Below are positions 22,761-35,990 of a stretch of 64,000 nucleotides of DNA, piece by piece. Positions within the stretch are counted from its first letter, which is position 1, and each line of letters starts with the position of its first letter. The position numbers and the translations under genes are program-made. This DNA comes from Sesamum alatum (Eukaryota; Streptophyta; Magnoliopsida; Lamiales; Pedaliaceae): assembly GCA_034509735.1 (NCBI GenBank), contig JACGWO010000005.1:29542479-29606478 (forward strand), given 5' to 3'. Under the pieces are notes generated by a model. It had not been told where the DNA came from, made no database searches, and saw nothing but the letters and a program-made list of their open reading frames with translations.

Positions 22761-24345
22761 TATATATATAGATATCTACATATATATATATATAGCAAAA
22801 TGACGATTGACCAAAATCAAGTTAATTTTGACTAAATACTAATTTCTGATAATTTTGATATCTTTTTGGTTGGAAACATCATCCAATTAAATATTAAATG
22901 TTTACGTTGTAGCTATCCAAAATTTTATCTTTAGGATTATAATTGAATTTTTTAATTGTTAAGAAAATCTTATTGGTTAGAAACATCATTTATTTAAATA
23001 TCTTAAATATTTATTTTGTAGTTATCAAAAATATTATCTCCAATATTATAATTGAACTTTTTTAATTTCCAAGAAAACATCGTTAAAAACATCACCTAGT
23101 TTAAATATATCAGATATTTATTTTGTATCTATCCTGACAAACATCTCCAAGATTATAATTAATTTTGATTAACAATAAAAATCTTATTTTTTAGAGACAT
23201 CATCTATTTTTAATATATTAAATATTTATTTTGTATTTATTTGAAATATTATTTTCAATATTAAAATACTAATTTAATGTGTATGTATCTTAAATAGTTT
23301 TATATTTTAAGATTAAGTTTTATTTATAATTCAATTTATGTCAACCGAGTTTATTTTTAAGATAAAGTTTTATTTGTTAACACTAAAAATATCCAAACCA
23401 AATCAAATCTTAAAATTCAAATTATTTGTGTGTATCCAAACCAAAACTTTCGATTACCTAATGATGGTGGTCTCCGCTGCATTTGTATTTAAATAGAACA
23501 CAGTCTACTTTGCATCTCTTTATTTATTTGATACGCTCAATACTATCAATATTCTATTTGCATTAAACGATTTCAAAACTTAACACTTTGTATGTTCTTT
23601 TTATTGCTCTTCCATGGCTGAAGTGATGTTTTACTTTTTATGATTTTTTTTTCCATAATCTTTGAAGTTATGTAATTAATAAACTCTATTGCTTGCCCAT
23701 ATATTTATGTCTATTAACTTTTAATATTTATTTGTCTTTACACTCATATCCTATGACTAAATTGATGTTTTGATTTTATCATGATATTATTTTATTTTTA
23801 TATACTATTTTTTCATGATACTTGAAAGTTATTGAATTAATAATCTTTATTATTTTCTTATGTTTTCTAATTAAAATTTAATATTTATTTATCGCCTGGT
23901 GTTTGTATTTTAGATTTTTATGGCGGTTGCTTGATTTTGTTCTACAAGAAGGAATACATTTATTTAATGTTAATAAGTATATATTTCTTTTTCAAAATTT
24001 ATTTGTATAATTCAACCTAATCTGTCATTTAGTTTATATTTCTATTTAAGTATTTACTCTTTTGCATCTTTTTATACACACCAGTTTATGTATATAATAT
24101 ACACATTATAATTTCATCCATTGAATTTTATTTTATAGTGTTTCATTTTGTTTTTCCTATTCATATTTCCTTTTCTTTTGTTTTTTCAACAAGAATGAAC
24201 AAATTTATTTAGTGTTAATCGATACATATTTCATTTGATATTTATTTGTATAATTCTACTCAAGCTACAAAAGTTTTATTTTATTTTGTATTTATTTGAA
24301 ATCTTATTTCCAATATTAAAATACTAATTTAATGTGTATGTACGG

Positions 24346-24658
24346 GTGGCGTTTGCTACTGCTGCATAGGGGGCGTTGTCAATGCTTCAAAGTATTCCTG
24401 CACCCTCTCCTCACCATGCGAAGTCCAATTGTAATACTCTAGCATAAACCCTTTCATACACAAATCAAAATTTACCTCGTTTGGTGTTTTGAACCGTTCG
24501 TTTTTGCACTTCTGGCAGGGACACTTAATTTTGTCCCCGTCCATATATGCACGCTGAGACTGGGCCCATTCTAAAAATGTTGTAACACCATCCTCAAACT
24601 CCGGCGTCACACCCAGGACGTCTCGATCATATATCCATTTCCTCAACTGTCTTAACAT
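24346..24658 (-). pseudogene. TNP2-type transposase, first 104 codons (CACTA-4)
   Basis: ATG at 24658 opens MLRQLRKWIYDRDVLGVTPE. The frame is uninterrupted through the CPCQKCKNERF motif and YYNWTSHGEERVQEYFEALT to the break at 24346. This is the only TNP2 start in the window without a stop or frameshift in this segment. A leader-intron acceptor ACGTAG precedes the ATG as in the other copies. Confidence 0.8.
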
Positions 24659-25547
24659 GATTGGTCCTACGTATAATTCACAACAATACGCAATTAAATG
24701 ACAAGAGTAAATTATATATATATACATGCAAAAATAACATAATTTTGCATACTTACCTGAGCAAAACACCTATCAATATCAATGCAAAATTCGCGTTCGG
24801 TAATTGATATGTTCGATTTTCCGTATAAAGAATCAAGGGGGGGAGTTACAACAAAATAAGTTGGAGAGTAAGTATAAGAACAATGACAAACAAGGGGGAC
24901 ATATATATAGAAAATATTGGAACGGGCATTGAAATATTATTTGGAACACAAAACTAGCCGTTGAAATGTAGTCGTTGTTCCAGCTTTAGGAACGGACTCA
25001 GGAGAGGAAACAGGAACGGTAATGTTACCGTTGTAATATAGCCGTTAGCGCATATTAGGAACGGTATGAGGCACACCCAAAAGGACCGTTCCTACTTGTA
25101 ACAACATTGCACTTACTATACACCCATAATTTGGAACGGTAAGTGCATTACATTTTTTTCTATGGCGTAAAAGGGTCTTTTGTAGGACTACATGTTGGAA
25201 TGGCCGGTCCACCGGTCCGAATAAACCCGGCCTTTGGAACACATAGTAACGGTATGTTTTTCCGGTCGTCTGGCCGTTCCAAATTTCACAAATGTGTTCC
25301 AAATTGAAGTCCAAAATATATCAGGTCCCTTTTAGGAACGGTTGTAGGTGTACAAATTGGCTCACCATTGTTGGCACTCCAATAGGAACGATCAGGCCGT
25401 TCCTATTAATTTGTATTCCGGTCGGCACGACTATGACGTCATCAACGGTTTACCATTCCTCAACTATTCCTATGACTATTCCTTTTTAGAACGGTAACTG
25501 GAATGGTGGTTTCTATCCGTTCCTATTCCCGCTTTTTTTTTGTAGTG
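24346..25547 (-). mobile_element. CACTA copy 4, left-end fragment
   Basis: On the minus strand the terminus CACTACAAAAAAAAAGCGGG starts at 25547. Dense GGAACGGT repeats follow and then the TNP2 leader and first coding part. The copy stops at about 24346 inside coding sequence. No right end of the element is present. Confidence 0.8.
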
Positions 25548-26579
25548 TTGCTCTTCCATGGCTGAGGTGATGTTTTAGTTTTTATGATATTATTTTATTT
25601 ATTTTTTTCATAATCTTTGAAGTTATGTAATTAATAAACTCTATCCCTTGCCCTTATATTTATGTCTATTAACTTTTAATATTTATTTGTCTTTACACTC
25701 ATATCCTATGACCAAACTCATGTTTTGTTTTTATCATGATATTATTTTATTTTTATAATTATTTTTTCATGATACTTGAAAGTTATTGAATTAATAATCT
25801 TTGTCATTTTCTTATATTTTCTATTAAAATTTAATATTTATTTATCGTCTCGTGTTTATATTTTAGATTTTATGGTGGTTGCTTGATTTTGTTATACAAG
25901 AAGGAATACATTTATTTATTGTTAATAAATATATATTTCTTTTTCAAAAAATTTTTGTGTAATTCTACTTAATTTGTCATTTAGTTTATATTTCTATTTA
26001 AGTATTTACTCTTTTGTATCTTTTTATACACACCAATTTATATATATAATATACACATTATAATTTCATCCATTGAATTTTTATTTTATAGTTTCATATA
26101 TTGCTCTTATTCAGATTTCATTTTTTTTTTTTTTTTGTAGTTTTGTTTTTCTACAAGAATGAACAAATTTATTTAGTGTCAATCGATATATATTCAATTT
26201 GATATTTATTTGTATAATTCTACTCAAGCTACCAAATTTAGTTTTTATTTTTGTTTAAATATTTTGTCCCTTTGTATTTTTTGTACACTAATTTTTTTTA
26301 TATATAATATATAATATTTTCATCCGTTAAAAGTTTTTTTTATATATAGTTTAATTCTTTTGTTCTTTTTCTGATTTCTTTTCTATTTTGTTTTTGTTTT
26401 TCAACAAAAGAGAACATATTTATGTTGTGCTAATAGGTACATCTCCATTTAATATTTATTTGTATAATTCTACTTAATCGATATTTTGTTTAACTATTTA
26501 CCCTTTACTTATTTTATACATCTGTGCTTTTTATTTATTATAGCTTTATCCATTGAATTCTTATTTTATAGTTTAATTT

Positions 26580-26620
26580 TGTTGTCCTTTTTATTTTTTT
26601 TATTTTTATTATTATTTTTA

Positions 26621-26673
<53 letters not shown>

Positions 26674-26680
26674 TTGTCTT
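26580..26680. repeat. ATT trinucleotide microsatellite
   Basis: Uninterrupted ATT/TTA repeats run from about 26618 to 26673 after a T-rich lead-in. It lies inside Helitron A. Confidence 0.9.
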
Positions 26681-27533
26681 TTGATGAAGTTTTACAGAAT
26701 GGAAGGAATCACTGGGTTTTAATTTATAGATAATTTCTTTCTCGAACTATGTAAATATGATTCTACTAAATCTATGATCATCTGCTTGGTAAATCTTTCT
26801 ATTTATATGTAAATATATGCATTTTTATGTGTGTGTATAATTTGAGCTTCTTTTCAGAAAAATCTTATTTTATACTGATGAAACTCTTTTTGTTCTTTCA
26901 TGGCCTGTGGTAAGGTTGTTATATTTATAATTTAATTGAACTTAACCATTTTAGTTTTATCCGTATTTTATTTTCTCATTTCATGATAACTTACTCCTTA
27001 TCTTTTCTTTGCTCAATTGATGAAGTGATATTGAGATTATGAAATAATTTTAACTTAGTATTTTTTATCGTCCATCTTTCTGTATTTTCCTTTTTATTTC
27101 CCAGTTGTCTTTCTTATAACTTATACTTCAAAGTATGTTTCTATTATTGCTTTAATATAGATTTTGATGGAAGATGAATTATAACAAATAATACATTTAA
27201 CTAATTTTTAATATTATCTACAGAGGTGGATATTGGTAAAAAAGTAATCTACATGTTTAATTAATAAAATATCATAATTGTTTGAAAGTAGTCCTCATAA
27301 ATTACAAATTTTTGTTAGTAGAATATATTGTATGTGTTAGAAAGGATCATTTTCAATAGTAATCAAAATAGATTAAAAGTTCAAAAACTACTAGGTTTTA
27401 TCTATTAAAAATGAAAAGTTTTACTTGACATAAAAGATTCAATTATTTAGCAATATATTATAAAAATATTCTATATTTGACTTTTTTTTTAAAAAAATTA
27501 TATAACCGTGCATAGCACGGGTTCTACCGCTAG

Positions 27534-27576
27534 TTTATATATATGTTGCAAAACTTTATATATATGTTGCAAAACT
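27534..27576. repeat. Short tandem duplication at the Helitron A 3' flank
   Basis: The motif ATATATATGTTGCAAAAC occurs twice in succession immediately after the CTAG end. Helitron D has it once at the matching place. Confidence 0.8.
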
Positions 27577-28089
27577 TTTACAAACTTAGTTTTGAGTTTT
27601 CATTTATTTAATTATTTTGTTTCGTTCGACCAATTACAAAAGTAAAAAGTGTTTATAATGATATAATTTACTTTCTAAAAATTCAAAGAGATATTTTTCT
27701 CCAAAAAAATTGCACGTCAGTTGATTTTGATGATCTCTCATTTATAAAATCAAAATATTAAAAAATAATACTTATTTCAATATTCCAAAATATACAAATA
27801 AATATATCAAAATTTTAATATATTAGTAGTGAGAATTTTAATTATTTAGTACAATGAACTAAAAAGATTTAATATCTCAAAGTTCAAAAAGAAATTTTAT
27901 AATAGTTTTACTATGAATAACTAAAAATAGTTAAAAATTTAATATTAAAATTTTATTGAATTAACCTCTATATTTATTATTAATTTAACACATCTCTATA
28001 AATTTTTTGATTAAATTAAACACACATGAAAATACATATATGATCATTACACACATATGAAAATACATATATTTACATGAAAATATAAA

Positions 28090-29500
28090 GATTTACAAAC
28101 CATATGATCATAGATTTAGTAGAATCATATTTACATAGTTCAAGAAACTAATATGATCATTCTTTCCACCTTGTAAAATATCATAATTAGTAAACAAAAA
28201 AATATAATCTAAAAAAGAACAACAAAACTAAACTTAAAAATAAAAAATTAACGGATGATACTATAATATATATATATAATGGTGTATAAAAATATACAAA
28301 AAGGTAAATTTTAAATAGAAATAAAAAACTAAATGTCAGATGAATCAAGTAGAATCATACCAAGAAATAAATATGTACCTATTAACACTAAATAAATATG
28401 TTCCTTCTTGTCAAAAAATGAAGTTTGAAAAAGAACAATAAAATTAAACTGTAGATTAAAAATTGAAAAGATGATAATATATATGTATATATAATGGGTG
28501 CATAAAAATAAACCACGGGTAAAACTTAAACATAAATAAAAACTAAATGGTAGATTAAGTAGAATCATACAAATACATGTTAAACGAAATATGTAGCAAT
28601 TAACGCTAGATAAATTTGTTCGCTCTTGTAGAAAAACAAAAACTAAAAAAGAATGAAATATGAAAAAAAACAACAAAAGTAAACAATAAAAGAAATTAAT
28701 GGATGAAACTATAATATATGGACAAAAAAAACTGGTGCATAAAAGATACAAAAGAATAAATATTTAAACAGATACAAAAATTAAATGTCAAATCAAATAG
28801 AATATTTCAAATAAATGTTAAAATATTATCATTAACACCATATAAATCTATTCCTTTTTGTAGAAAAACATAATCAATAGATCACCATAGAAATATGAAA
28901 ATTTAACACCATAAGAGGAATAAATATTTAAATTATTATTTAATAAAGAAAACACAAGAAAATGGTAGAGATTATTATCTCAATATGTACCTATAAACAC
29001 TAAATAAATTTGTCCCTTCTTGTTAAGAAAATGAAATTTGAAAAAGAACAACATAATTAATTGTAGAATAAAATTTTAAAAGATGATATATATAATAATA
29101 TACATATAAAATTGGTGCATAAAATAAACAAAGGATAAATATTTCAAAGGAAATAAAGATTAAATGGCAGATTAAGTAGAATCATAAAAATAAATATTAA
29201 GCAAAATATAATACCCATTAAGGCTACATAATATGTTCATTCTTGTAGAAAACAAAAATTTTTAAAAATAAAATATGAAAAAGAACAACGAATGTAAACT
29301 ATAAAACAAAATTAATGGATAAAATCATAATATATAGAAACAAAAAACTTGTGTATAAAAGATAGGAAAGAGTAGACATTTAACAGAAATAAAAACCAAA
29401 TGATAAATTAAGTAAAATAATACAAATAAATATTTAAAAGCAATATTTACCATTAACACCAAATAAATCTATCCCTTCTTGTAGAAAACCAAATCAAGCA
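28090..29500 (-). repeat. Internal minisatellite array of Helitron B
   Basis: Units of about 225-240 bp share AGATTAAGTAGAATCATA, TTAACACTAAATAAAT, a 'TTCCTTCTTGTAGAAAAAC' core and GGTGCATAAAA. The last motif recurs near 28272, 28496, 28732, 29113 and 29351, one interval being longer. There is no open frame. Confidence 0.8.
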
Positions 29501-30400
29501 ATCACCATATATAGAAATATGAGAATAAGAGGAATAAATATTAAAGTTATTATTTAATAAAGAAAACATAAAAACTGGTATAGGTTATTATTTCAATATT
29601 TCAAGTTTCATGAAAACTAAGATATAAAAAATAAAACGACGTCGTGATAAAGAGTAAAACATCAGTTCAGCCACATAAGATGAGTGTAGACGATAAATAA
29701 ATATTAAAATTTAATAGACATAAGTATATGAGTAATGGATGAAGATTAACATAATTGAAAGATCATGGAGGAAAACAAATAAATTAATACTATAGAAAAG
29801 TGTAAGATGTCACTCTAGCCGTAAAAGTAATGAGAAGAATTAAGTATACAGAGTGTTAAATTTTGAAATCGTAAATGGAGAATAGAAAATTTGTAGAATT
29901 GAGTCTATCTAAGGTATGAGAGATATAGGCAGCGTATTTAAATACAAATGTGACAGAGACCATGATCATTGGATAATCATTTAAGATAAATATAAATAAA
30001 AATAGTATCATAATTTTGGAGATATGATTTAGATAAATATAAAATAATATCTAATATATTAAAAGATAATGTTTCCAACCAATTAGATTTTTTCTTGATA
30101 TTTAGAAATTCAATTATAATCTTGGATATAAGATTTTGGATAAACATAAAATAAATATTTAATATATTAAAATAGATGATGTTTCTAATCAATGAGATTT
30201 TTTCTTGACAATTATTTTTTTATAATATTGGAGATACTATTCTAGATACATACAAAATAACTAATAAATATAATAAAAATAAATAATGTTTCTAACTAAT
30301 GAGGATTTCTTGGGAATTAAAAAATTCAAAAACACCAGAAAAAAGTATTGGGTCAAAATTGAAGTAATTTAGTCAAATTTCGTTGTGCTATATATATATA

Positions 30401-33400
30401 CTAGCGTAGACCCCGTGCTATGCACGGTTATATATATATTTTTTAATTTAATAATATATTTATAATATATTATGCTATAAAGATTTTTTACGTAAAATAA
30501 AATTTTCATTTTTAATAGATAAAACATAGTAGATTTTAATTTTTAATCTATTTTTATTATTATTGACAAATATTTTTCTACATATATTTTTACTTACTAA
30601 AATTTGTATTATATGAGGATTACTTTCAAACAGTTATGACATTCTATTAAATATATATATATATATATATATACTTTTTACATATGTTCAATTCTATGTA
30701 AAAATAAAAAAAATAAAGAATTAGTTAGATATATTGTTTGTATTATATAGTTCAGCTTCTGTCAAAAATCATATTAAAATACATAAATCTAAAATGATCT
30801 TCCATATTAAAGAAATAAAATATAAAAATAAAATAAAAACTTACCTTTAAAGAGTTATAAGAAAGATAAATGAAATGGTAAAAGAAAGAAGACAAGACGG
30901 AAGATAAAAAGAAAAAATAATTTAAAATAATTTTTAAATCCCAATATCATTTCATCATTTTGAACGAAAAAGATAAGGAGTAATTAATTATCATGAATGA
31001 CAAAATAAAATAAGAACAAATAAACATAAATGACTAAATTCAGTTAAATAAGAAATATAGCAACATTATCACCGACCCTGATAATAAAAACACTTTCATC
31101 GGCTCAAAGAAATCCTAAAAGATAAAAGACTAATCTTAAAACAAAAGAATGAGTTGAACAAAAATATATCAACAGTTAAAACAACAAATATTTATCACAT
31201 ATTTTTCTAGAAGCCTAAATACATTAATAAAAAAGGTTAGCAAGAGGAAAAAAAACTATAATAATAAAAAACAAAATATGCCAAAATTTAAAATACAAAA
31301 TATATTGAAATGTATAAGTAGGCAATTATAACTACTAAGTTTTAACAAAAAAATAACAAATAACAAATGAGCCGTGTTAATATGCTATAGCCTTCGAGCA
31401 ATTTGCAAACCTTACTACTCCCTATTCAATTTTTTGGATTTTTGGAAGCAATATACCACTGTAAAGTATAAACAGCGGAAGTATGTCTCATAATGACTTT
31501 TGAAGGATAAAATATAAAACCTTATCTCCATAAAAACTCAAGTAATTAATTATTCTATAGTTCATGTTTTGCATGAAGTGAATTTAAAAGTTCAAATATA
31601 ATAAATTACTTATATGTAGATTATATTCTTTCTTTTTTTGTCCCATTTATCAAAAGAATGAGCTAAATTCAAGTTAAAAACTAAGAAATTACTAAAATCC
31701 CCTTGCAATATGTTGTTATAGTTCGAAAACTTATTAAATTATTCTTAAATTCAGAAAGTTCATTCATCAAATTTTCATTTTCAACTATTAATTCTTGTCT
31801 TATTTAGGACAATAAAAAAACGTTGGTATTTTGTATTTATAAATTCTTTTATTTATTATTATTTAATTAAATAATAAGTTTTCTTGTCACCATATTTATA
31901 TATATGTTGCAAAACTTTTACAAACTTAGTAAATTCTGAGGTTTTTATTTATGTAATTATTTTGTTTCGTTCGACCAATTACAAAAGTGAAAAGTGCTTA
32001 TAATGATATAATTTATTTTTCGAAAATTCAAAGAGATATTTTTCTCCAAAAAAAATTGCAAGTCAATTGATTTGGATGATCTCTCATTTATAAAATTGAA
32101 ATATTAAAAAATTATACTTATTTGAATATTTCAAAATATACAAATAAATATCTTAAAATTTTAATATATTAGTAGTGGGAATTTTAATTATTTCGTACAA
32201 TGAACTAAAAAGGTTTAATATCTCAAAGTTCAAAAAGAAATTTTTATAATAGTTTTACTACGAATAACTAAAAATAGTTAAAAATTTAATATTAAAATTT
32301 TATTGAATTAACCTCTATATTTATTATTAATTTAATGCATCTCTATAAATTTTTTGATTAAATTAAAATATACAAAAGAAGAAAATAAAATTCAAAACAA
32401 CCGTGTGGACCTTTTCTGAAAAGAGCTCGAATTACACACAACATGAAAATACATATATTTACATGAAAATATAAAGACTTACAGACCATATGATCATAGA
32501 TTTAGTAGAATCATATTTACATAATTCGAGACACTAATATGATCATTCTTTCCACCTTGTAAACATCGTAATTAGTAAACAAAAAAAATAAAATCTAAAA
32601 AAGAACAACAAAACTAAACTTAAACATAAAAATTTAACGGATGATACTATAATATATATTAATGGTGTATAAAAATATACAAAAAGGTAAATTTTATATA
32701 GAAATAAAAACTAAATGTCAGATGAACTAAGTAGAATCATACCAAGAAATAAATATGTACCTATTAACACTAAACAAATATGTTCCTTCTTGTAAAAAAA
32801 AGAATTTTGAAAAAGAACAACAAAATGGAAATGTAGATTAAAAATTGAAAAGATGATAATATATATGTATATATAATTGGTGCATAAAAATAAACAACGG
32901 GTAAATACTTCAACATAAATAAAAATTAAATGGCAGATTAAGTAGAATCATACAAATACATGTTAAATGAAATATGTAGCAATTAACGCTAAATAAATCT
33001 ATTCGCTCTTGTAGAAAAACAAAAACTAAAAGAGAATGAAATATGAAAAAGAACAACAAAAGCAAACTATAAAACGAATTAAAGGATGAGACTATAATAT
33101 ACGAACAAAAAATTGGTGTATAAAAGATACAAAAGAATAAATATTTAAACAGATGCAAAAACTAAATATCAAATCAAATAGAATATTTCAAATAAATCTT
33201 AAAAAAAAATATTATCATTAACACCAAATAAATCTATTCCTTCTCGTAGAAAAACAAAATCAAGCCGTCACCATAAAAATCTGAAAATTTAACACCATAA
33301 GAGGAATAAATTTTAAACTTATTATTTAATAAAGAAAACACATAAAAATGGTAGAGATTATTATCCCAATATGTACCTATAAACACTAAATAAATTTGTC

Positions 33401-34741
33401 CCTTCTTGTTAAGAAAATGAAATTTGAAAAAGAACAACATAATTAGACTGTAGAATAAAATTTTAAAAGATGATATATATATACATATAAAATTGGTGCA
33501 TAAAATAAACAAAGGATAGATATTTCTACAAAAATAAAGACTAAATGACAGATTAAGTAGAATCATAAAAATAAATATTAAACGAAATATAATACCCATT
33601 AAGACCAAAAATTTAAAAAATAAAATATGAAAAAGAACAACGAAAGTAAACTGTACAACAAAATTAATGCATGAAATCATAATATATAGAAAACAAAAAC
33701 CTTGTATATAAAAGATAGAAAAGAGTAGATATTTAACAAAAATAAAAACCAAATGATAAATTAAGTAACATAAAACAAAAAAATATTTGAAAGCAATATT
33801 TACCATTAACACCAAATAAATCTATTCCTTATTGTATAAAAACAAATCAAGCAATCACCAAATATTTATATAGAAATATGAAAATTAACACCATAAGAGG
33901 AATAAATATTAAAGTTAATATTTAATAAAGAAAACATAAAAAAGGGTATAGATTATTATTTCAATATTTTGAGTATCATGAAAACGAAGATATAAAAAAT
34001 AAAATGACATCGTCATAAAGAGTAAAACATCAGTTTAGCCACATAAGATGAGTGTAAATGATAAATAAACATTAAAATTTAATAGACATAAGTATATGAG
34101 TAATGGATGAAGATTAACATAATTGAAAGATCATGGAGGAAAACAAATAAATTAATACCATAGAAAAGTGTAAGATGTCACGGTAGCCATAGAAAAAACA
34201 ATGAGAAGAATTAAGTATATAGAGCCTTAAATTTTAAAGCATTTAATGGAGAATAGAAAATTGGTAGAACTGAGTCTACCTAATGAATGAGGTATGAAGA
34301 GTATTTAAATACAAATCTGACGGAGACCATGATCATTGGATAATCATTTAAGATAAATATAAATTAAAATAATATCATAATTTTGGAGAGATGATTTGGA
34401 TAAACATAAAATAATATCTAATATATTAAAAGATAATGTTTCCAACCAATTAGATTTATTCTTGATAATTATAAATTCAAATATAATCTTGGATATAAGA
34501 TTTTGGATAAATATAAAATAAATATTTAATATATTAAAATAGATGATATTTCTAACCAATAAGATTTTTTCTTGATAATTAATTTTTTATAATATTCTAG
34601 ATAAATACAAAATAAATAATTAATATATTAAAAAGAAATAATGTTTCTAACCAATGAGATTTTTTCTTGAGAATTAAAAATTTTCAAAAAACACCAGAAA
34701 AAAATATTTGGTAAAACTTCATTTTTCTATATATATATAGA
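30401..34741 (-). mobile_element. Helitron D, complete non-autonomous copy
   Basis: Minus-strand 5' end TC at 34741-34740, followed by TATATATATAGAAAAATGAA. The 3' end is hairpin CCGTGCATAGCACGG, GGGTCTACG and CTAG at 30404-30401. It is flanked by A and T in the expected order. About 4.3 kb, with no coding sequence. It supplies the uninterrupted site at 31894/31895 where Helitron A entered Helitron B. Confidence 0.75.
32450..33840 (-). repeat. Internal minisatellite array of Helitron D
   Basis: Same units as at 28090-29500. The GGTG(C/T)ATAAAA motif recurs near 32663, 32877, 33113, 33492 and 33704, giving nearly the same spacing pattern including the long interval. The array therefore predates the split of the two elements. 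Confidence 0.8.
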
Positions 34742-34764
34742 TATAGATATAGATATAGATATAT
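34742..34764. repeat. ATATAG hexamer repeat
   Basis: About four ATATAG units lie directly outside the Helitron D 5' end. 34770-34990 holds a short unclassified stretch with A-rich runs. Confidence 0.8.
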
Positions 34765-35089
34765 CAATCGATAAAAATAAATTAAAAGATAGATTACGAT
34801 TTAATCTTCAATTTTATTTGGATCCCGGGACTGACCCAATCATTTGTTTGGTGTCCTACACGGATATTGTTAGATTTGTCAATAGTAAAAACTTGTAAAA
34901 TCAGAGAAATGGATTGATATGTGCGGAGGAAAAAAGTTAAAAAAAAATAAAAAAAAAAAAGCTACTCAAGTCGGTGATAAAAGCGTTTGAATCTATATAT
35001 AAAAAAACAGAATCATTGAGTTATCCACTTAAGGGTCACATATACGCAGATGTGGATAGTCTCAATGAGCTCAATTTTGCCAAATGAAA

Positions 35090-35735
35090 CACTACAAAAA
35101 AATGCGGGAATAGGAACGGTAAGGTATGACCGTTCCAGTTACAGTTCCACGTAGGAACGGTTGTAGGAACTGTTATGGAACGGTAAACCGTTGATGACGT
35201 CACAGTCGTGCTAATTGTAATAGAAATTAATAGGAACGGTAGAGTGCCAAAAATGGCGAGCCAATTTATACACCTATAACCGTTCCTAAAGGGGACCTGA
35301 TATATTTTGGACTCAATTTGGCACACATGTGTGAGATTTGGAACGGCAGGCCGACCGGGAACACTGACCGTTACTGAATGTGTTCCAAAGACCGTGTCAA
35401 TTTGGACCGGTTGGCTGACCGTTCCAACATGTAGTCCTACAAGAGGCCCTTTTACGCCATGGGGAAAAATGTGATGCAATTACCGTTCCAAATTACGGGT
35501 ATATAGTAAGTGAAATTGTGTTACAAGTACCGGTCCAAAATATACTCCAAGTAGGAACGGTCCATTTTTGTTGTGCCTCATACCGTTCCTAATATGCGCT
35601 AACGGCTATATTACAACGGTAACTTTACCGCTCCTACTACCTCTCCTGAGACCGTTCCTAAAGCTGCAACAATGGCTATATTTCAACAGCTAGTTTTGTG
35701 TTCCAAATAATATTCGAATGACCGTTCCAATGTTT
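35090..35735 (+). repeat. Left subterminal repeat region of CACTA-3
   Basis: Many GGAACGGT/ACCGTTCC motifs in both orientations occur from the terminus to just before the TNP2 TATA region. It aligns with 14618-15270 and, inverted, with 24905-25547. Confidence 0.85.
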
Positions 35736-35990
35736 TTTATATATATGTCCCCCTTCTTTGTCATTGTTCTTATACTTACTCTCCAACTCATTTTGTATGT
35801 GTAACTCCCCCCCCCCCCCCCTTGATTCTTTATACGGAAAATCGAACATATCAATTACCGAGCACAAATTTTGCATTGATATTGATAGGTGTTTGATCAG
35901 GTAAGTATGCAAAATTCTGTTATTTTTGCATATATATATAATTTACTCTCGTCATTTAATTGTTGTTGTGAATTATACGTAGGACCAATC
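35736..35990 (+). promoter_or_regulatory. TNP2 promoter, leader and leader intron of CACTA-3
   Basis: TTTTATATATATG at about 35735-35748 follows the last subterminal motif and is a TATA candidate. The leader contains a C homopolymer near 35808-35821. An intron is predicted from GATCAG|GTAAGTATG (35901) to TATACGTAG (35982), then GACCAATC and the ATG at 35991. Confidence 0.55.

Larger units (their letters stand above)
23226..26245. repeat. Duplicated Helitron interior flanking a CACTA fragment
   Basis: A segment at about 23606-24275 (from TTGCTCTTCCATGGCTGA to TACTCAAGCTAC) is repeated at 25548-26245. A shorter segment at 23226-23288 (TTTGTATTTATTTGAAAT... to TTTAATGTGTATGTA) recurs at 24282-24343. 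The CACTA fragment lies between the second copy of the short segment and the second copy of the long one. The roughly 310 bp that separate them in the first copy are absent. Confidence 0.75.
22358..27533 (+). mobile_element. Helitron A, nested in Helitron B
   Basis: The 5' end is TCTATATATATATATAGCAA at 22358, with the AACGAAGTTTGACC motif. The 3' end is the hairpin CCGTGCATAGCACGG, then GTTCTACCG and CTAG at 27530-27533. It is preceded by A (22357) and followed by T (27534). The flanks CACCATA and TTTATATATATGTTGC are contiguous in Helitron D at 31888-31910, so the empty site is known. A second 5'-like end sits at 22775, so the outer 5' tip may belong to an older insertion. It contains a CACTA fragment (24346-25547) and repeat units shared with Helitrons B and D. 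There is no Rep-helicase gene. Confidence 0.75.
20839..30400 (-). mobile_element. Helitron B, split by Helitron A
   Basis: The 3' end on the minus strand is CTAG at 20842-20839, preceded by the hairpin CCGTGCATAGCACGG. Segment 20839-22357 is homologous to 30401-31894 of Helitron D, and 27534-30400 to 31895-34730. The 5' end region near 30330-30400 has the AGCACAACGAAATTTGACT motif but its final TC is not present before Helitron D starts; GA at 34746-34747 may be its displaced tip. No Rep-helicase gene is present, so it is non-autonomous. Confidence 0.7.

Noticed and set aside
28090..29500. A CRISPR array, because of regularly spaced repeats
   Set aside because: The units are about 230 bp with no short conserved repeat separated by unique spacers, and the DNA is a plant Helitron.
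28329..33815. Minus-strand frames of 80-190 codons rich in Phe, Ile and Leu that look like membrane proteins
   Set aside because: They fall inside the Helitron minisatellite arrays. AT-rich repeats produce such hydrophobic translations, and the frames are not kept between the homologous arrays.
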